Of a DNA stretch of 64,000 nt, positions 25,568 to 34,424 are shown one piece after another. Each line of letters starts with the position of its first letter. The stretch's first letter is position 1. Under the pieces are notes generated by a model, which saw only the letters and a list, made by a program, of their open reading frames with translations, did no database searches and was not told the DNA's origin. The stretch comes from Microvirga brassicacearum (GTDB taxonomy: Bacteria; Pseudomonadota; Alphaproteobacteria; Rhizobiales; Beijerinckiaceae), in the NCBI RefSeq assembly GCF_008757455.1, contig NZ_VCMV01000013.1, positions 323,237 through 387,236 on the forward strand, written 5' to 3'. A program made the translations under genes and the position numbers.

Positions 25568-26355
25568 CACCTCCGATTGACTTTACCGGACGGCGCGCTC
25601 TGGTTACCGGCGGCGCCAGTGGCATTGGCGAGATCACCGCGAAGCTGCTGGTCGACCTCGGAGCCAAGGTGGTGCTCGCCGATCTCAATGCGGACGCCCT
25701 CCCCGGAGCGTGCAAACGCACTGGCGCGAATGCGTTCACGGTTGGTGACGTGGCCGTCGAGGATGCCGCTGAACGAATTGTAGCGGATGCAGCGACTGCG
25801 ATTGGCGGCATCGATCTTGTATTCAATTCGGCAGGCATCGGCGATGATCTCGTGCCGCTACACGAGCAGTCGATCGAGCGCTGGCGGCGCGTGTTCGACG
25901 TCAGCCTCTTGGGCACGCTGCTTATCTCGCGGGCGGCGGGCAAGCTGATGATCGAGCAGGGACGCGGAGCGATCGTGAACGTATCGTCCATCGTGGGGCT
26001 CGACGCTTTCCCGGGCCGGTCCGCCTACGGCGTCGCCAAGGCCGGCATTGCGCACCTGACCAAGACGCTCGCCTGCGAATGGGGAGAGCATGGCATCCGG
26101 GTGAATGCGATCGCCCCTGCCTACACGAAGACCCCAATGGTCAAGGATCTTGTCGATCGGAAGGTGTTCGATCCCACTCTGATCGAGCGACGCACGCCCT
26201 TGGGGCGAATGGCCGAAACCGAAGAGATGGCTCGGGCGGCGGCGTTCCTGCTCTCGGACTGGGCATCCTACATCACTGGCGTCGTGCTGCCGGTGGATGG
26301 CGGCTGGAGCTCCTATGGAGCAGCCGGCGATGTAGCGAAGATCAGACACAAGTAG
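25564..26355 (+). CDS. Short-chain dehydrogenase/reductase (canonical)
   Basis: NAD(P)-dependent oxidoreductase, 263 aa. Cofactor motif TGGASGIGE (about residues 14-22), NSAG (about 87), the catalytic serine in VNVSSIVG and YGVAKAG with the Tyr and Lys (about 155-161) are all present. Aspartate in LADLNAD after the second strand suggests NAD(H) preference. It is the last gene of the operon that begins at 19874 and converges on the CoA ligase gene with a 30-bp gap. The probable substrate is a hydroxy- or oxoacyl-CoA or a steroid alcohol; not determined. Confidence 0.92.
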   Translation: MTPPIDFTGRRALVTGGASGIGEITAKLLVDLGAKVVLADLNADALPGACKRTGANAFTVGDVAVEDAAERIVADAATAIGGIDLVFNSAGIGDDLVPLHEQSIERWRRVFDVSLLGTLLISRAAGKLMIEQGRGAIVNVSSIVGLDAFPGRSAYGVAKAGIAHLTKTLACEWGEHGIRVNAIAPAYTKTPMVKDLVDRKVFDPTLIERRTPLGRMAETEEMARAAAFLLSDWASYITGVVLPVDGGWSSYGAAGDVAKIRHK

Positions 26356-26385
26356 ATTCGGCGAAGTCCCGTCTGAGAATCGCTC

Positions 26386-27924
26386 TCATTGCCGGCGGTA
26401 CTTGTCCAGACCCTCGCGCTTGAGAGCCTCGACGAGGTCCCGTTTGCGGATCTTCGCGGCCTCGACCGGCATATGATGAATGATCTCGACGCGGCGCGGC
26501 ACCTTGTAGGCGGCCAATTCCCTGCGGCACCATTCCCGCAGCTCCTGCGCGGTCACGACGGCGTTCTCGTCCAGCACAACGATGGCAACGGGGATTTCGC
26601 CCTTTTCGGCGTCCGGAGCTCCGACCACGGCGCACATCGCGACGGCCGGATGACAGTAGAGGACGCTCTCCACTTCGAGCGGGTAGATGTTATGTCCGCC
26701 TGCGATGATAAGGTCCTTCTTGCGGTCGACGATGAACAGGAAGCCGTCCTCGTCCACATAGCCGAGGTCGCCCGACCGCCATCCGAGCGGGCCGAATGCG
26801 GCGGCGGTCGCGTCTGGGTCGTCCCAATAGCCTTGTGCGATGCAGTCGCCGCCGATGATCACCTCGCCGATCGCGCCGCGCGGGAGTTCGTTGTCGTCAT
26901 CGTCCAGGATCGCGATCCGCGACGATCCCACGGGCAGGCCGGCCGACCCGGCTTTGCGGACGCCGAGGGTCGGCTCGATCACATTCTGTCCGCAAGTTTC
27001 CGTCGCGCCGTAGACCTGCGCGACCTTCACGCCCGAGAGCTCCTCGAAACGCTTGATCACCGGCTGCGGAACCGGCGACCCGCCGGTTGTGCAGATGCGC
27101 AGTGACGACAGGTCGTGCCGCGCGGGCTCATGGCTGTTGACCATGTAGACATACATGGTGGGCGTGCCGCCGAAATAGGTCGCCCGGTAGCGCCCGATAT
27201 CCGTCATTACGCGCTCGGTGTCCCAGCGGTCGTGGAGCACGATCGTGCCCCCGGTATAGAGGCAAAGGTTGAGCGTGACCGTCAGGCCGAAATTGGTGAA
27301 GAGCGGTACGGCGCAGAGATAGACCTCTTCGCCGAAGCGCGTGCGGTGGGAAACCATCATATCGCGCAACGTCGAGAGCACGCTGAAATGCGTCTGCGCG
27401 ATGCCCTTCGGCGTCCCCGTCGTGCCGGAGGTGAAGAACAGGCATGCGACATCGCGGTGGTCGCAGGAGATATCCGCAAAACTCGGCTCAGCGGCATCCA
27501 TGAGCGCTTCGAGGGTCTCGGCGCCTTGCCCTCCACCCTGCACGAAGCAGGCGCCGAGTTCGGGAAACTCGCCCCTGATCTCGGAAAAATACGCCCAGGT
27601 CTCCGTGTCCGCGACGATGGCGTTCATCTTCGTTCGCGCCACGATCCTCCTGAGTTCGCTGTGGCGGAACATCGCGCTCAATGGCGCCGGGATCGCGCCC
27701 AGCCGCTGGCAGGCCCAGAACGCCACCGCCATCAGCGGCGTGGACGGGAGATAGAGGCCGACCCTGTCGCCCTTCCGGATCCCGCGCCGCGCGAAAACGT
27801 TGGCCAGCCTCGCGGTGCGCTCGTCGAATTCCCGATAGGTCAACGTTTCCGCGTCGCTGACGATGAAGTCGCGGTCGGGCGCCAACTGGACGTTCCGGGC
27901 GAGGAGATGGCTCAGGATGTGCAT
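26386..27924 (-). CDS. Class I adenylate-forming enzyme (acyl-CoA ligase)
   Basis: ATP-dependent activation of a carboxylic acid to its CoA thioester, 512 aa. The P-loop-like motif FFTSGTTGTPKGIAQTH is at about residues 168-184, the A5 motif QVYGATETCGQN at about 300, YVDEDGFLFIVDRKKDLIIAGGHNIYP at about 403-430, and the A10 lysine in AAKIRKRDL near the end. It is the last gene of a minus-strand operon with two SDR genes and a flavoprotein (30972 to 26386). It could be the ligase that activates the ring-C/D propionate (FadD3 role), but generic sequence features do not prove the substrate. Confidence 0.9.
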   Translation of the reverse strand: MHILSHLLARNVQLAPDRDFIVSDAETLTYREFDERTARLANVFARRGIRKGDRVGLYLPSTPLMAVAFWACQRLGAIPAPLSAMFRHSELRRIVARTKMNAIVADTETWAYFSEIRGEFPELGACFVQGGGQGAETLEALMDAAEPSFADISCDHRDVACLFFTSGTTGTPKGIAQTHFSVLSTLRDMMVSHRTRFGEEVYLCAVPLFTNFGLTVTLNLCLYTGGTIVLHDRWDTERVMTDIGRYRATYFGGTPTMYVYMVNSHEPARHDLSSLRICTTGGSPVPQPVIKRFEELSGVKVAQVYGATETCGQNVIEPTLGVRKAGSAGLPVGSSRIAILDDDDNELPRGAIGEVIIGGDCIAQGYWDDPDATAAAFGPLGWRSGDLGYVDEDGFLFIVDRKKDLIIAGGHNIYPLEVESVLYCHPAVAMCAVVGAPDAEKGEIPVAIVVLDENAVVTAQELREWCRRELAAYKVPRRVEIIHHMPVEAAKIRKRDLVEALKREGLDKYRRQ

Positions 27925-27932
27925 GATGCTGC

Positions 27933-28688
27933 TCAGGAAATGAGGATGCCGCTGTCGACTGGAAGCTTCTGTCCGGTGGTCCGACGGGATTCGTCGGAAG
28001 CGAGGAACAAGACGGCGTTGGCGACATCAATCGGCTCGGTGACTCCAAGCAGGTAGGAATCCCATTGCTTCTTGAGGTGCGGTTCCTTTTCGAAAAAGGC
28101 CAGCACGCGATCCGTGGCGACCGCGCCGGGGATCACCACATTCACGCGGATCTTGTCCTTGGCAAACTCGACCGCCATCGATCGGGTCAGTGAAATGATG
28201 CCGCCCTTCGAGGCGGTATAAGCATCCCTGTTGGGTATGCCCATTTCGGCCACGATGGAGGCGCTGTTCACGATGGAACCGCCGCCCGACTTCTGCATCT
28301 GCGGGATCGCTGCGCGGCTGCACAGCCAAGTCCCGTAGAGGTCCAACTTGATCGCGCGCCAGAACTCGTCGAGGGGCGCCACCGTCAAAGGGCCGTCGCG
28401 GGAGGTTGAACCGCCGGCGTTGTTGAACAGCACGTCCAGGCGGCCATACGCGTTATGGGCAGCGGCAAAGGCCGCGTCGACGCTTGCGGGTTCTGTCACG
28501 TCGCACTCGACGAACGTCGCGGCGAAGCCATCGGCCCTGATCTCGGCCGCGACCGCCTCGCCTACCGCGCGGCGCCGCGCCGCGAGAACGACCTTGGCTC
28601 CTTCCTTGGCGAACAGACGCGCGGTGACCTCGCCAATACCCTGGCTCGCACCGGTGATGAACGCGACCTTGCCGTCGAGACGACCCAT
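27933..28688 (-). CDS. Short-chain dehydrogenase/reductase
   Basis: SDR of 251 aa beginning MGRLDGKVAFITGASQGIGEVTARLF. Visible residues are the NNAGG block (about 88), serine in IVNSASIVAEMG and YTASKGG for the YxxxK pair (about 154-158). The C-terminal block is FLASDESRRTTGQKLPVDSG. It lies 8 bp upstream of the ligase gene and 22 bp downstream of another SDR of exactly the same predicted length, a likely tandem duplicate. Confidence 0.92.
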   Translation of the reverse strand: MGRLDGKVAFITGASQGIGEVTARLFAKEGAKVVLAARRRAVGEAVAAEIRADGFAATFVECDVTEPASVDAAFAAAHNAYGRLDVLFNNAGGSTSRDGPLTVAPLDEFWRAIKLDLYGTWLCSRAAIPQMQKSGGGSIVNSASIVAEMGIPNRDAYTASKGGIISLTRSMAVEFAKDKIRVNVVIPGAVATDRVLAFFEKEPHLKKQWDSYLLGVTEPIDVANAVLFLASDESRRTTGQKLPVDSGILIS

Positions 28689-28710
28689 CAGACTACCTCC
28701 TCTTGCCGCA

Positions 28711-29466
28711 TCACCACGCCGATGCGCCGCCGTCGACGGGCAAAACCACGCCGGTGATCATCGCGGCCTCGTCAGAGGCCAGGAACAGCGCCGCCGCAGC
28801 GACCTCGCGCGGCTTTGCCGGCCCGAGCACCTGTTTGAACGCCAGCGGACAACGCGACACGTCGCCGCCGGAAATCGCAAGGACCCTTTCCGTCATGGTA
28901 ACGCCCGGAGCCAGCGCATTCACGCGGATGCGCGATGGTGCGTGTTGCACCGCCAGCGTTCGGGTGAGGGCCGAGATGCCTCCTTTGACTGCCGTGTAGA
29001 AATCGATGCCCGGCACCGTCGCCATGGTCACCGTGGACGACATGTTGACGATCGACCCGCCGCCGGCCGCCTTCATCGCAGGGATCGCGGCGCGGCAGGT
29101 CAATATCGTCCCCAGGAGATCGAGCTGCATCACGCGCCAGAGTTCCTCGATTGGCGCGTCCACGATGCTGCCATCCTTGCCCGACGATCCTCCCGCGCAG
29201 TTGAGCAGGACGCCGACGTCGCCGAGCGCCGCCAGGCCTCGGTCGAAAGAGGATGTGACGGATTGCTCGGACGTGATGTCGGTTTCGAGAAAGAGTGCCT
29301 CGCCGCCCCCTGCCGCGATCTCCTCTGCGAGCGCGTTCCCGGCCTCTGCCGCAACATCGAGCAGGCAGAGCCTGGCGCCTTCCTCGGCGAACAGGAGCGC
29401 CGCGGCCTTGCCGATCCCGGATGCCGCGCCCGTTATGAAAGCCGATTTTCCCGTGAGCCTGCCCAA
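28711..29466 (-). CDS. Short-chain dehydrogenase/reductase
   Basis: SDR of 251 aa from a TTG start at 29466 (LGRLTGKSAFITGAASGIGKA). The TTG follows GGGAG at 6-nt spacing and aligns exactly with the start of the neighbouring SDR; an ATG at 29508 would add 14 charged residues. Motifs: TGAASGIG (about 11-18), NCAGG (about 88), serine in VNMSSTVTMA and YTAVKGG for the Tyr/Lys pair. Part of the minus-strand operon led by the flavoprotein. Confidence 0.9.
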   Translation of the reverse strand: MGRLTGKSAFITGAASGIGKAAALLFAEEGARLCLLDVAAEAGNALAEEIAAGGGEALFLETDITSEQSVTSSFDRGLAALGDVGVLLNCAGGSSGKDGSIVDAPIEELWRVMQLDLLGTILTCRAAIPAMKAAGGGSIVNMSSTVTMATVPGIDFYTAVKGGISALTRTLAVQHAPSRIRVNALAPGVTMTERVLAISGGDVSRCPLAFKQVLGPAKPREVAAAALFLASDEAAMITGVVLPVDGGASAW

Positions 29467-29601
29467 GCGTTTCTCCCGTCCGTTCTCTCGTTTCGCATCA
29501 TCATGCATTGGCCTGTCGGCGGATTTGCGCCTCGTCCGGATGGATTAATGGGCGACCCCGCCGCCCATTCTCGCCATCGCTGCCGAAATCGCCGATCCGC
29601 G

Positions 29602-30972
29602 TCAGCCGCGGGAGGCATAGCGCCCGGCCACCCGACCGAAGATCAGCGCCATGCCGACAAAGGTTCCGGACATGTAGCCGGCGCCGTGGAAGCCGCCGGT
29701 CACCTCGCCCGCGGCGTAGAGGCCTTGTATCTGCTCGCCGAACACGGTGCGCACGTTCATGCTGGTATCGACCGTCAGTCCGCCATTGAAGTGCGTAGTG
29801 CCCGCTTGGCAGATGACGGCGTGAAACGGAGGCTCGGCGATCGGCAGCAGCGCGCCCGCATCTCCCACGAGGTGAGTCCGGTCGAAATCCACGTCTCCGG
29901 CGCCGGCGAGTTGCGCATTGTATCGTTCGATGCTGGCGCGAACCCCTTCGGCGTCGAATCCTTCCGCCGCCAGCGCCTGCGCCAGCCCCTCGATCGTCGC
30001 CGCCTCCAATTCGCGAAAGCCTGTCAGAACCTTGCCCATCATGGTCGCGGAGTAATCGGCTTTCATCCGGCTGTCGTACACCTGCGCGCACACAGCCCCG
30101 GGCTGCGACAGCAGCGCCCAGCATGTGTCGATGTAGAGGTCGCTCTCGCGGCAGAAGCGCTGGCCGCTGCGGTTCAGCGCGATTGCGCCGGCATAGAGAA
30201 CCATCGCTCCCTTGCCCGTCTCCGGATGGGAGGGGGCGGTCGGCGCGACGCCCAAGGTCATGTACGAGATGCCCGCGCCAAGCCCCATGCCCATGAGCAG
30301 CCCATCGCCGCGCGAACCCTGGCCGGTGAGCGGAAGAATGCCTTCTGCCCCCGGACGACCGAAGTTTCGGATCAGTTCGGGGCTCCGGGTGAAGCCACCT
30401 GTGGCGATCACGACGCCGTTGGCCGCGCGAATGCGCCTTGTGCCGGAAGCGCACTCGTACTCGACCGCGCCGATGCGCGATCCATCCATGAGGATCCGGC
30501 GCGCGCGCGCACCGGTTTGGATGCGAACGCCCCGCTCGCGTGCGGCGGCCTCAAGTCTGGTGACGATCTCCGCCCCTCCCGCCATCTCTTCTCCGGAAAG
30601 CTCGTGCGCCCAAGGCCTGCTCATATGTGCGAAGCGGAAGGTCCGGACGAAGCCAATGCCGAGTTGTTCGAGGCGCAGGAACGTCCCGGGCGCCTCGTCG
30701 ACATAGAGACGCGTCAGGTCTTCCTGGCAGTCGTCATGATGTGAGTGGATCAGGTCCTCGTAGAGCTCCTCGCGGCTGCCGGCCTCGAGGGGCGTCTCGC
30801 AAAGGGCCACGTAGGCGCCGGACAACCTGGTGCTACCGCCCGTCTGCTCCTCCGATTCCAGCACCAGCACCGAGGAGCCGGCATCGGCGGCTTCGACCGC
30901 CGCCATCATCCCGGCGGCTCCCGAACCGATGATCACGACATCGGCCACCTCGTCATGTGAGTTGTCCATCAT
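29602..30972 (-). CDS. FAD-dependent oxidoreductase of the fumarate reductase / 3-ketosteroid dehydrogenase superfamily
   Basis: Flavoprotein of 456 aa. The FAD dinucleotide fold is ADVVIIGSGAAGMMAAVEAA (about residues 9-28) with the ribose-binding glutamate in LVLESEEQTGGSTRLSGA. The C-terminal FAD block is GLYAAGEVTGGFHGAGYMSG (about 420-440). The start is one of two adjacent ATGs at 30972/30969 after GGAGGG. Relatives include fumarate reductases, tricarballylate dehydrogenases and 3-ketosteroid-delta1-dehydrogenases; this protein is shorter than typical KstD (about 510-560 aa), so I do not call it KstD. Box 3m at 31016-31034 lies 43 bp upstream. Confidence 0.87.
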   Translation of the reverse strand: MMDNSHDEVADVVIIGSGAAGMMAAVEAADAGSSVLVLESEEQTGGSTRLSGAYVALCETPLEAGSREELYEDLIHSHHDDCQEDLTRLYVDEAPGTFLRLEQLGIGFVRTFRFAHMSRPWAHELSGEEMAGGAEIVTRLEAAARERGVRIQTGARARRILMDGSRIGAVEYECASGTRRIRAANGVVIATGGFTRSPELIRNFGRPGAEGILPLTGQGSRGDGLLMGMGLGAGISYMTLGVAPTAPSHPETGKGAMVLYAGAIALNRSGQRFCRESDLYIDTCWALLSQPGAVCAQVYDSRMKADYSATMMGKVLTGFRELEAATIEGLAQALAAEGFDAEGVRASIERYNAQLAGAGDVDFDRTHLVGDAGALLPIAEPPFHAVICQAGTTHFNGGLTVDTSMNVRTVFGEQIQGLYAAGEVTGGFHGAGYMSGTFVGMALIFGRVAGRYASRG

Positions 30973-31015
30973 CTGCCCTCCAGAGGAGCACCGTGCAACC
31001 CGCCGCGGGCCGTGA

Positions 31016-31034
31016 CATCGTCCGTATGAAGGGT
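31016..31034 (-). promoter_or_regulatory. Catabolic regulon box 3m (ACCCTTCATACGGACGATG)
   Basis: Minus-strand copy of the box, 43 bp upstream of the flavoprotein start. The right half GGACGATG is intact; the left half is weak but nearly identical to the box at 41872. It pairs with the plus-strand box at 31173 in the divergent region 30973-31272. Confidence 0.6.
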
Positions 31035-31172
31035 GCGGACGCATTGACCTTGGCGGTTTCGTGGGAGCGGGCATCCGAAGAGCCGGCAGAGCCCCACATG
31101 AACAATCCCGTATGGAGCCGCTGGTCAATTTCCGAGGGGACCAGACAGGATGATATTCAGGCGTTCGCTTCG

Positions 31173-31191
31173 TTAGTCTCATTGGACGATG
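31173..31191 (+). promoter_or_regulatory. Catabolic regulon box 4 (TTAGTCTCATTGGACGATG)
   Basis: Plus-strand copy of the box, 81 bp upstream of the ATG at 31273 (48 bp from the alternative ATG at 31240). It faces the operon that runs to 38427. Confidence 0.7.
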
Positions 31192-31272
31192 TTGGCGGCG
31201 GCCATATGGGGCAACTCCTAAGACCATCAGCGCCGGTTCATGGCGGATGAGAAGAGGGAGCGGCCTTTCACG

Positions 31273-32283
31273 ATGAGAGCGGTTCTTTGCAGGGATTTCG
31301 GGCCACGCGCCGAACTGCGGATCGAGGATGTCGCGGCACCAATTCCGCGTGAAGACGAGGTCCTGATCGCGGTCGAGGCCTGCGGCGTGAACTTCTTCGA
31401 CGGGCTGGTCGTCGAAGGCAAATATCAGACCCGGCCCGATCGCCCCTTCTCTCCCGGTAGCGAAGTGGCCGGTGTGGTGACGGCGGTCGGCGAGCGCGTG
31501 ACGGCGATCGCCCCGGGCATGCGCGTTCTCGGCTTTGCCGGATTCGGCGGCTATGCGGAGCAGGCCATCGTTCCCGCGCCTCATGTCTTTCCCATTCCGG
31601 ATGAAATGAGTTTCGTGGAGGCTGCCGGCTTCCTGATCACATACGGGACGTCACATCACGCTCTGAAGGACCGGGCGCAGATCACGCCCGGTGAAACCCT
31701 TCTCATTCTTGGTGCCGCAGGCGGCGTCGGACTGACGGCGGTCGAACTCGGAAAGTGCATGGGAGCACGCGTGATCGCTGCTGCTTCCAGTGTCGAGAAA
31801 CTTGCCCTCTGCCGGACCTACGGGGCCGACGAAACGATCAATTATTCAAGCGAGGATCTGCGCCAGCGGGTCAAGGACATCACCGGCGGTCGCGGCGTGG
31901 ACGTAATCTACGACCCGGTCGGCGGATCCATGACTGAAACCGCCTTGCGCAGCCTCGCCCTGTTCGGACGGCACCTCGTCATTGGATTCGCAGCGGGCGA
32001 TATCCCGAAAATTCCACTGAACCTTCTCCTGCTCAAGCAGAGTTCTCTCATCGGCGTGTTCTGGGGAGCGCACGCCCGCGCGGCCCCCGCCAAGAATGCC
32101 GGCAACATCGCGGAGCTTCTCCGGTGGTTCGCGGAGGGAAAGCTCAAGCCGCACATTTTTGCATCCTATCCGATCGACAGGTTCAGCGAGGCCCTCGATC
32201 TCGTGATGGAAAGGGGTGTGCAGGGCAAGGTCGTTCTCACGACTGCCGACAGTCGTACTCATAAGGGCAATGCTTCGTCATGA
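31273..32283 (+). CDS. NADPH:quinone oxidoreductase family (zinc-free MDR)
   Basis: Medium-chain reductase of the QOR type, 336 aa. The N-terminal GroES-like domain begins MRAVLCRDFGP and the nucleotide site is LGAAGGVGLTAVELGK (about residues 146-161). No structural-zinc cysteine cluster is seen. The chosen ATG at 31273 matches the family start; an ATG at 31240 would add 11 mostly charged residues. It overlaps the next gene by 4 bp. It may reduce an enoyl-CoA or a quinone-like intermediate; the QOR family also contains enoyl-CoA reductases. Confidence 0.88.
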   Translation: MRAVLCRDFGPRAELRIEDVAAPIPREDEVLIAVEACGVNFFDGLVVEGKYQTRPDRPFSPGSEVAGVVTAVGERVTAIAPGMRVLGFAGFGGYAEQAIVPAPHVFPIPDEMSFVEAAGFLITYGTSHHALKDRAQITPGETLLILGAAGGVGLTAVELGKCMGARVIAAASSVEKLALCRTYGADETINYSSEDLRQRVKDITGGRGVDVIYDPVGGSMTETALRSLALFGRHLVIGFAAGDIPKIPLNLLLLKQSSLIGVFWGAHARAAPAKNAGNIAELLRWFAEGKLKPHIFASYPIDRFSEALDLVMERGVQGKVVLTTADSRTHKGNASS

Positions 32284-34373
32284 CCGAGCTTCTCACCCAA
32301 GCGGTATCGCTTGTCGCGCTTGGCGACATCATGGTGGCGACGGCCGACAACCCGCCCGTCAACGCTCTGTCGCACTCCGTGCGCGCAGGGCTGAGCGACG
32401 CGATCTCCGCCTTCGAGAAGAACGATGCCGCGCGAGCGATGATCCTTGTCTGCGCCGGCAGAACGTTCTTCGCGGGAGCCGATATTCGCGAGTTCGCAAA
32501 GCCGATGCGCGAGCCTCTCCTCGGCGAGGTGATCGCCCGCCTCGACGGCTGCACGAAGCCGGTTATTGCGGCGATCCATGGAACGGCGCTTGGAGGCGGC
32601 CTCGAAGTGGCTCTTGCCTGCAGTTATCGCGTCGCCGTGGCGTCGGCCCGGTTTGGTCTGCCCGAGGTCAAGCTCGGGATCCTGCCTGGTGCTGGTGGAA
32701 GTCTCCGGCTGCCCCGTCTGATCGGCGTGGAAGCCGCCCTCGCCATGATCAGCGAGGGACGTCAGATCGATGCCGCGGAGGCCGCCCGCAACGGTCTGAT
32801 CGATGCGATCGTCGGAAGCGATCTCGCGGATGGCGCACTCGGTTTCGCGCGGCGGATCATCGATGCGGGGGGCGACATCCGCCGCGCAAGCGAGTTGCCG
32901 ATCCCTTCGTTCCATTCGGCTCTGTTCGAGACCGCTCGAGCGTCCATGCGAAAGAGGTTTCGCGGCTATGTCGCGCCGCAGAAAGCCGTCGATCTCGTCG
33001 AGACGGCTGTGACCATGCCTTTCGCCGATGCCGGTGAGCGCGAATACGCAACCTGCAAGGAGCTGCTCGGCTCGCCTCAATCGAAGGCCCTGCGTCACCT
33101 GTTTGCGGCGGAGCGCGAAGCGCTGAAAATCGAGGGAGTGCCCGCCGACGCATCGCTACGCGACATTCGCAAGGTTGCGGTCGTGGGGCCGGGAACCATG
33201 GGCCGGGGAATTGCCGCGTGCCTTCTCGATGCCGGGCTTTCCGTGGTGCTGATCGGGCTCTCGGACGAAAGCCTCGGCAAGGCGAGAAGCGGGATTGCAA
33301 GGATCTATGAAAGCGCCCTTAAGCGCGGGTCGCTGTCGGCGGAGGAGATCGAGCGCCGCCTGAGTCGGCTGACGCTGACGCAATCCTATGACGGCCTAGC
33401 GGATGTGGATCTCGCGGTCGAGGCGGTCACGGAACAGCGCGACGTCAAGGCGGAGGTGTTCGGCAAGCTGGACGCGGCCCTTCGCGACGACGCCATCATC
33501 GTCACCAACACCTCTTTCCTCGATATCGAGGAACTCGCGAGTGCGAGCCGCAGGCCCTCGAACGTGGCCGGCATGCACTTCTTCAATCCGGCTCATGTGA
33601 TGAAGCTCGTGGAGAACGTGCGCGCCTCCCGTTCCGCTCCCGACGTTCTCGCGACGATCACTGCCCTCGCGCGCAGGCTCGGCAAGACTCCCGTCATGGT
33701 GGGGCGATCGGAAGGTTTCGTTGCCAATCGCATGCTCTCCAAGCGCACGCGCGAGGCGCAGTTCCTTCTCGAGGAGGGTGCGACGCCGGCTCAGATCGAC
33801 CGGGTCTTGAGCGGTTTCGGGTTTCCCATCGGTCCGTTCGCACTCGCCGATCTCGCCGGCATGGACATCATGGCGGCCGCACGCGCAGCCCGTCTTCCCC
33901 GGATGAGTGATCGCGAAAAGAGCTGCAACATCGTCGACAGGCTCGTCGCCGCCGGCCGGCTCGGGCAGAAGACGGGAGCAGGCTACTACCGCTACGACGA
34001 GAAGCGCACGGCATCGCCCGATCCGGAAGCGGACACGATCCTCGACACTCATCGTCGGGACAGAGGCATCGTCCCGCGCGAGATCTCCGACGATGAGATC
34101 CTAGAGCGTTGCCTCTACGCGATGGTCAACGAGGCGGCGAAGATCCTCGAAGAAGGCGCGGCCGCGAGGCCCGGCGATATCGACGTGATCTGGACCAGTG
34201 GGTTCGGATTCCCGTCCTATCTCGGCGGACCGATGTTCCATGCGGACCGGATCGGGATTCAGACGATCAAGGCAGCGCTCGATCGCTACAGCGCTTTGGT
34301 CGGGCGAGAATACTTCCAGCCTGCGCCGCTCATCGAACGGCTCGCAGCGGAAGGGAAGGGTTTCTACGGCTGA
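32280..34373 (+). CDS. Bifunctional enoyl-CoA hydratase / 3-hydroxyacyl-CoA dehydrogenase
   Basis: Multifunctional beta-oxidation protein of 697 aa, the peroxisomal-MFE-like order with hydratase first. The crotonase part (about 1-270) keeps both catalytic glutamates (ALGGGLEVALA and FGLPEVKLGILPGAGG). The dehydrogenase part starts with the NAD loop VAVVGPGTMGRGIA (about 300-313) and has the MHFFNPAHVMKLVE catalytic block (about 437-450). The C-terminus (FPSYLGGPMFHADRIG) is typical. It would carry out two consecutive steps on the propionate side chain of a ring compound. Translationally coupled to the QOR gene. Confidence 0.93.
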   Translation: MTELLTQAVSLVALGDIMVATADNPPVNALSHSVRAGLSDAISAFEKNDAARAMILVCAGRTFFAGADIREFAKPMREPLLGEVIARLDGCTKPVIAAIHGTALGGGLEVALACSYRVAVASARFGLPEVKLGILPGAGGSLRLPRLIGVEAALAMISEGRQIDAAEAARNGLIDAIVGSDLADGALGFARRIIDAGGDIRRASELPIPSFHSALFETARASMRKRFRGYVAPQKAVDLVETAVTMPFADAGEREYATCKELLGSPQSKALRHLFAAEREALKIEGVPADASLRDIRKVAVVGPGTMGRGIAACLLDAGLSVVLIGLSDESLGKARSGIARIYESALKRGSLSAEEIERRLSRLTLTQSYDGLADVDLAVEAVTEQRDVKAEVFGKLDAALRDDAIIVTNTSFLDIEELASASRRPSNVAGMHFFNPAHVMKLVENVRASRSAPDVLATITALARRLGKTPVMVGRSEGFVANRMLSKRTREAQFLLEEGATPAQIDRVLSGFGFPIGPFALADLAGMDIMAAARAARLPRMSDREKSCNIVDRLVAAGRLGQKTGAGYYRYDEKRTASPDPEADTILDTHRRDRGIVPREISDDEILERCLYAMVNEAAKILEEGAAARPGDIDVIWTSGFGFPSYLGGPMFHADRIGIQTIKAALDRYSALVGREYFQPAPLIERLAAEGKGFYG

Positions 34374-34424
34374 AGAGCCACGACGATCACGATTTCTACG
34401 AACAGGAAGACGGATTTTAAGCCA

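Noticed and set aside
28348-30744. Plus-strand frame of 798 codons
   Set aside because: It runs antisense through two complete SDR genes and the flavoprotein; the length is a by-product of high GC content.
29602-30972. 3-Ketosteroid-delta1-dehydrogenase (KstD)
   Set aside because: Same superfamily, but the protein is about 60-100 residues shorter and I could not see KstD-specific active-site blocks with confidence.
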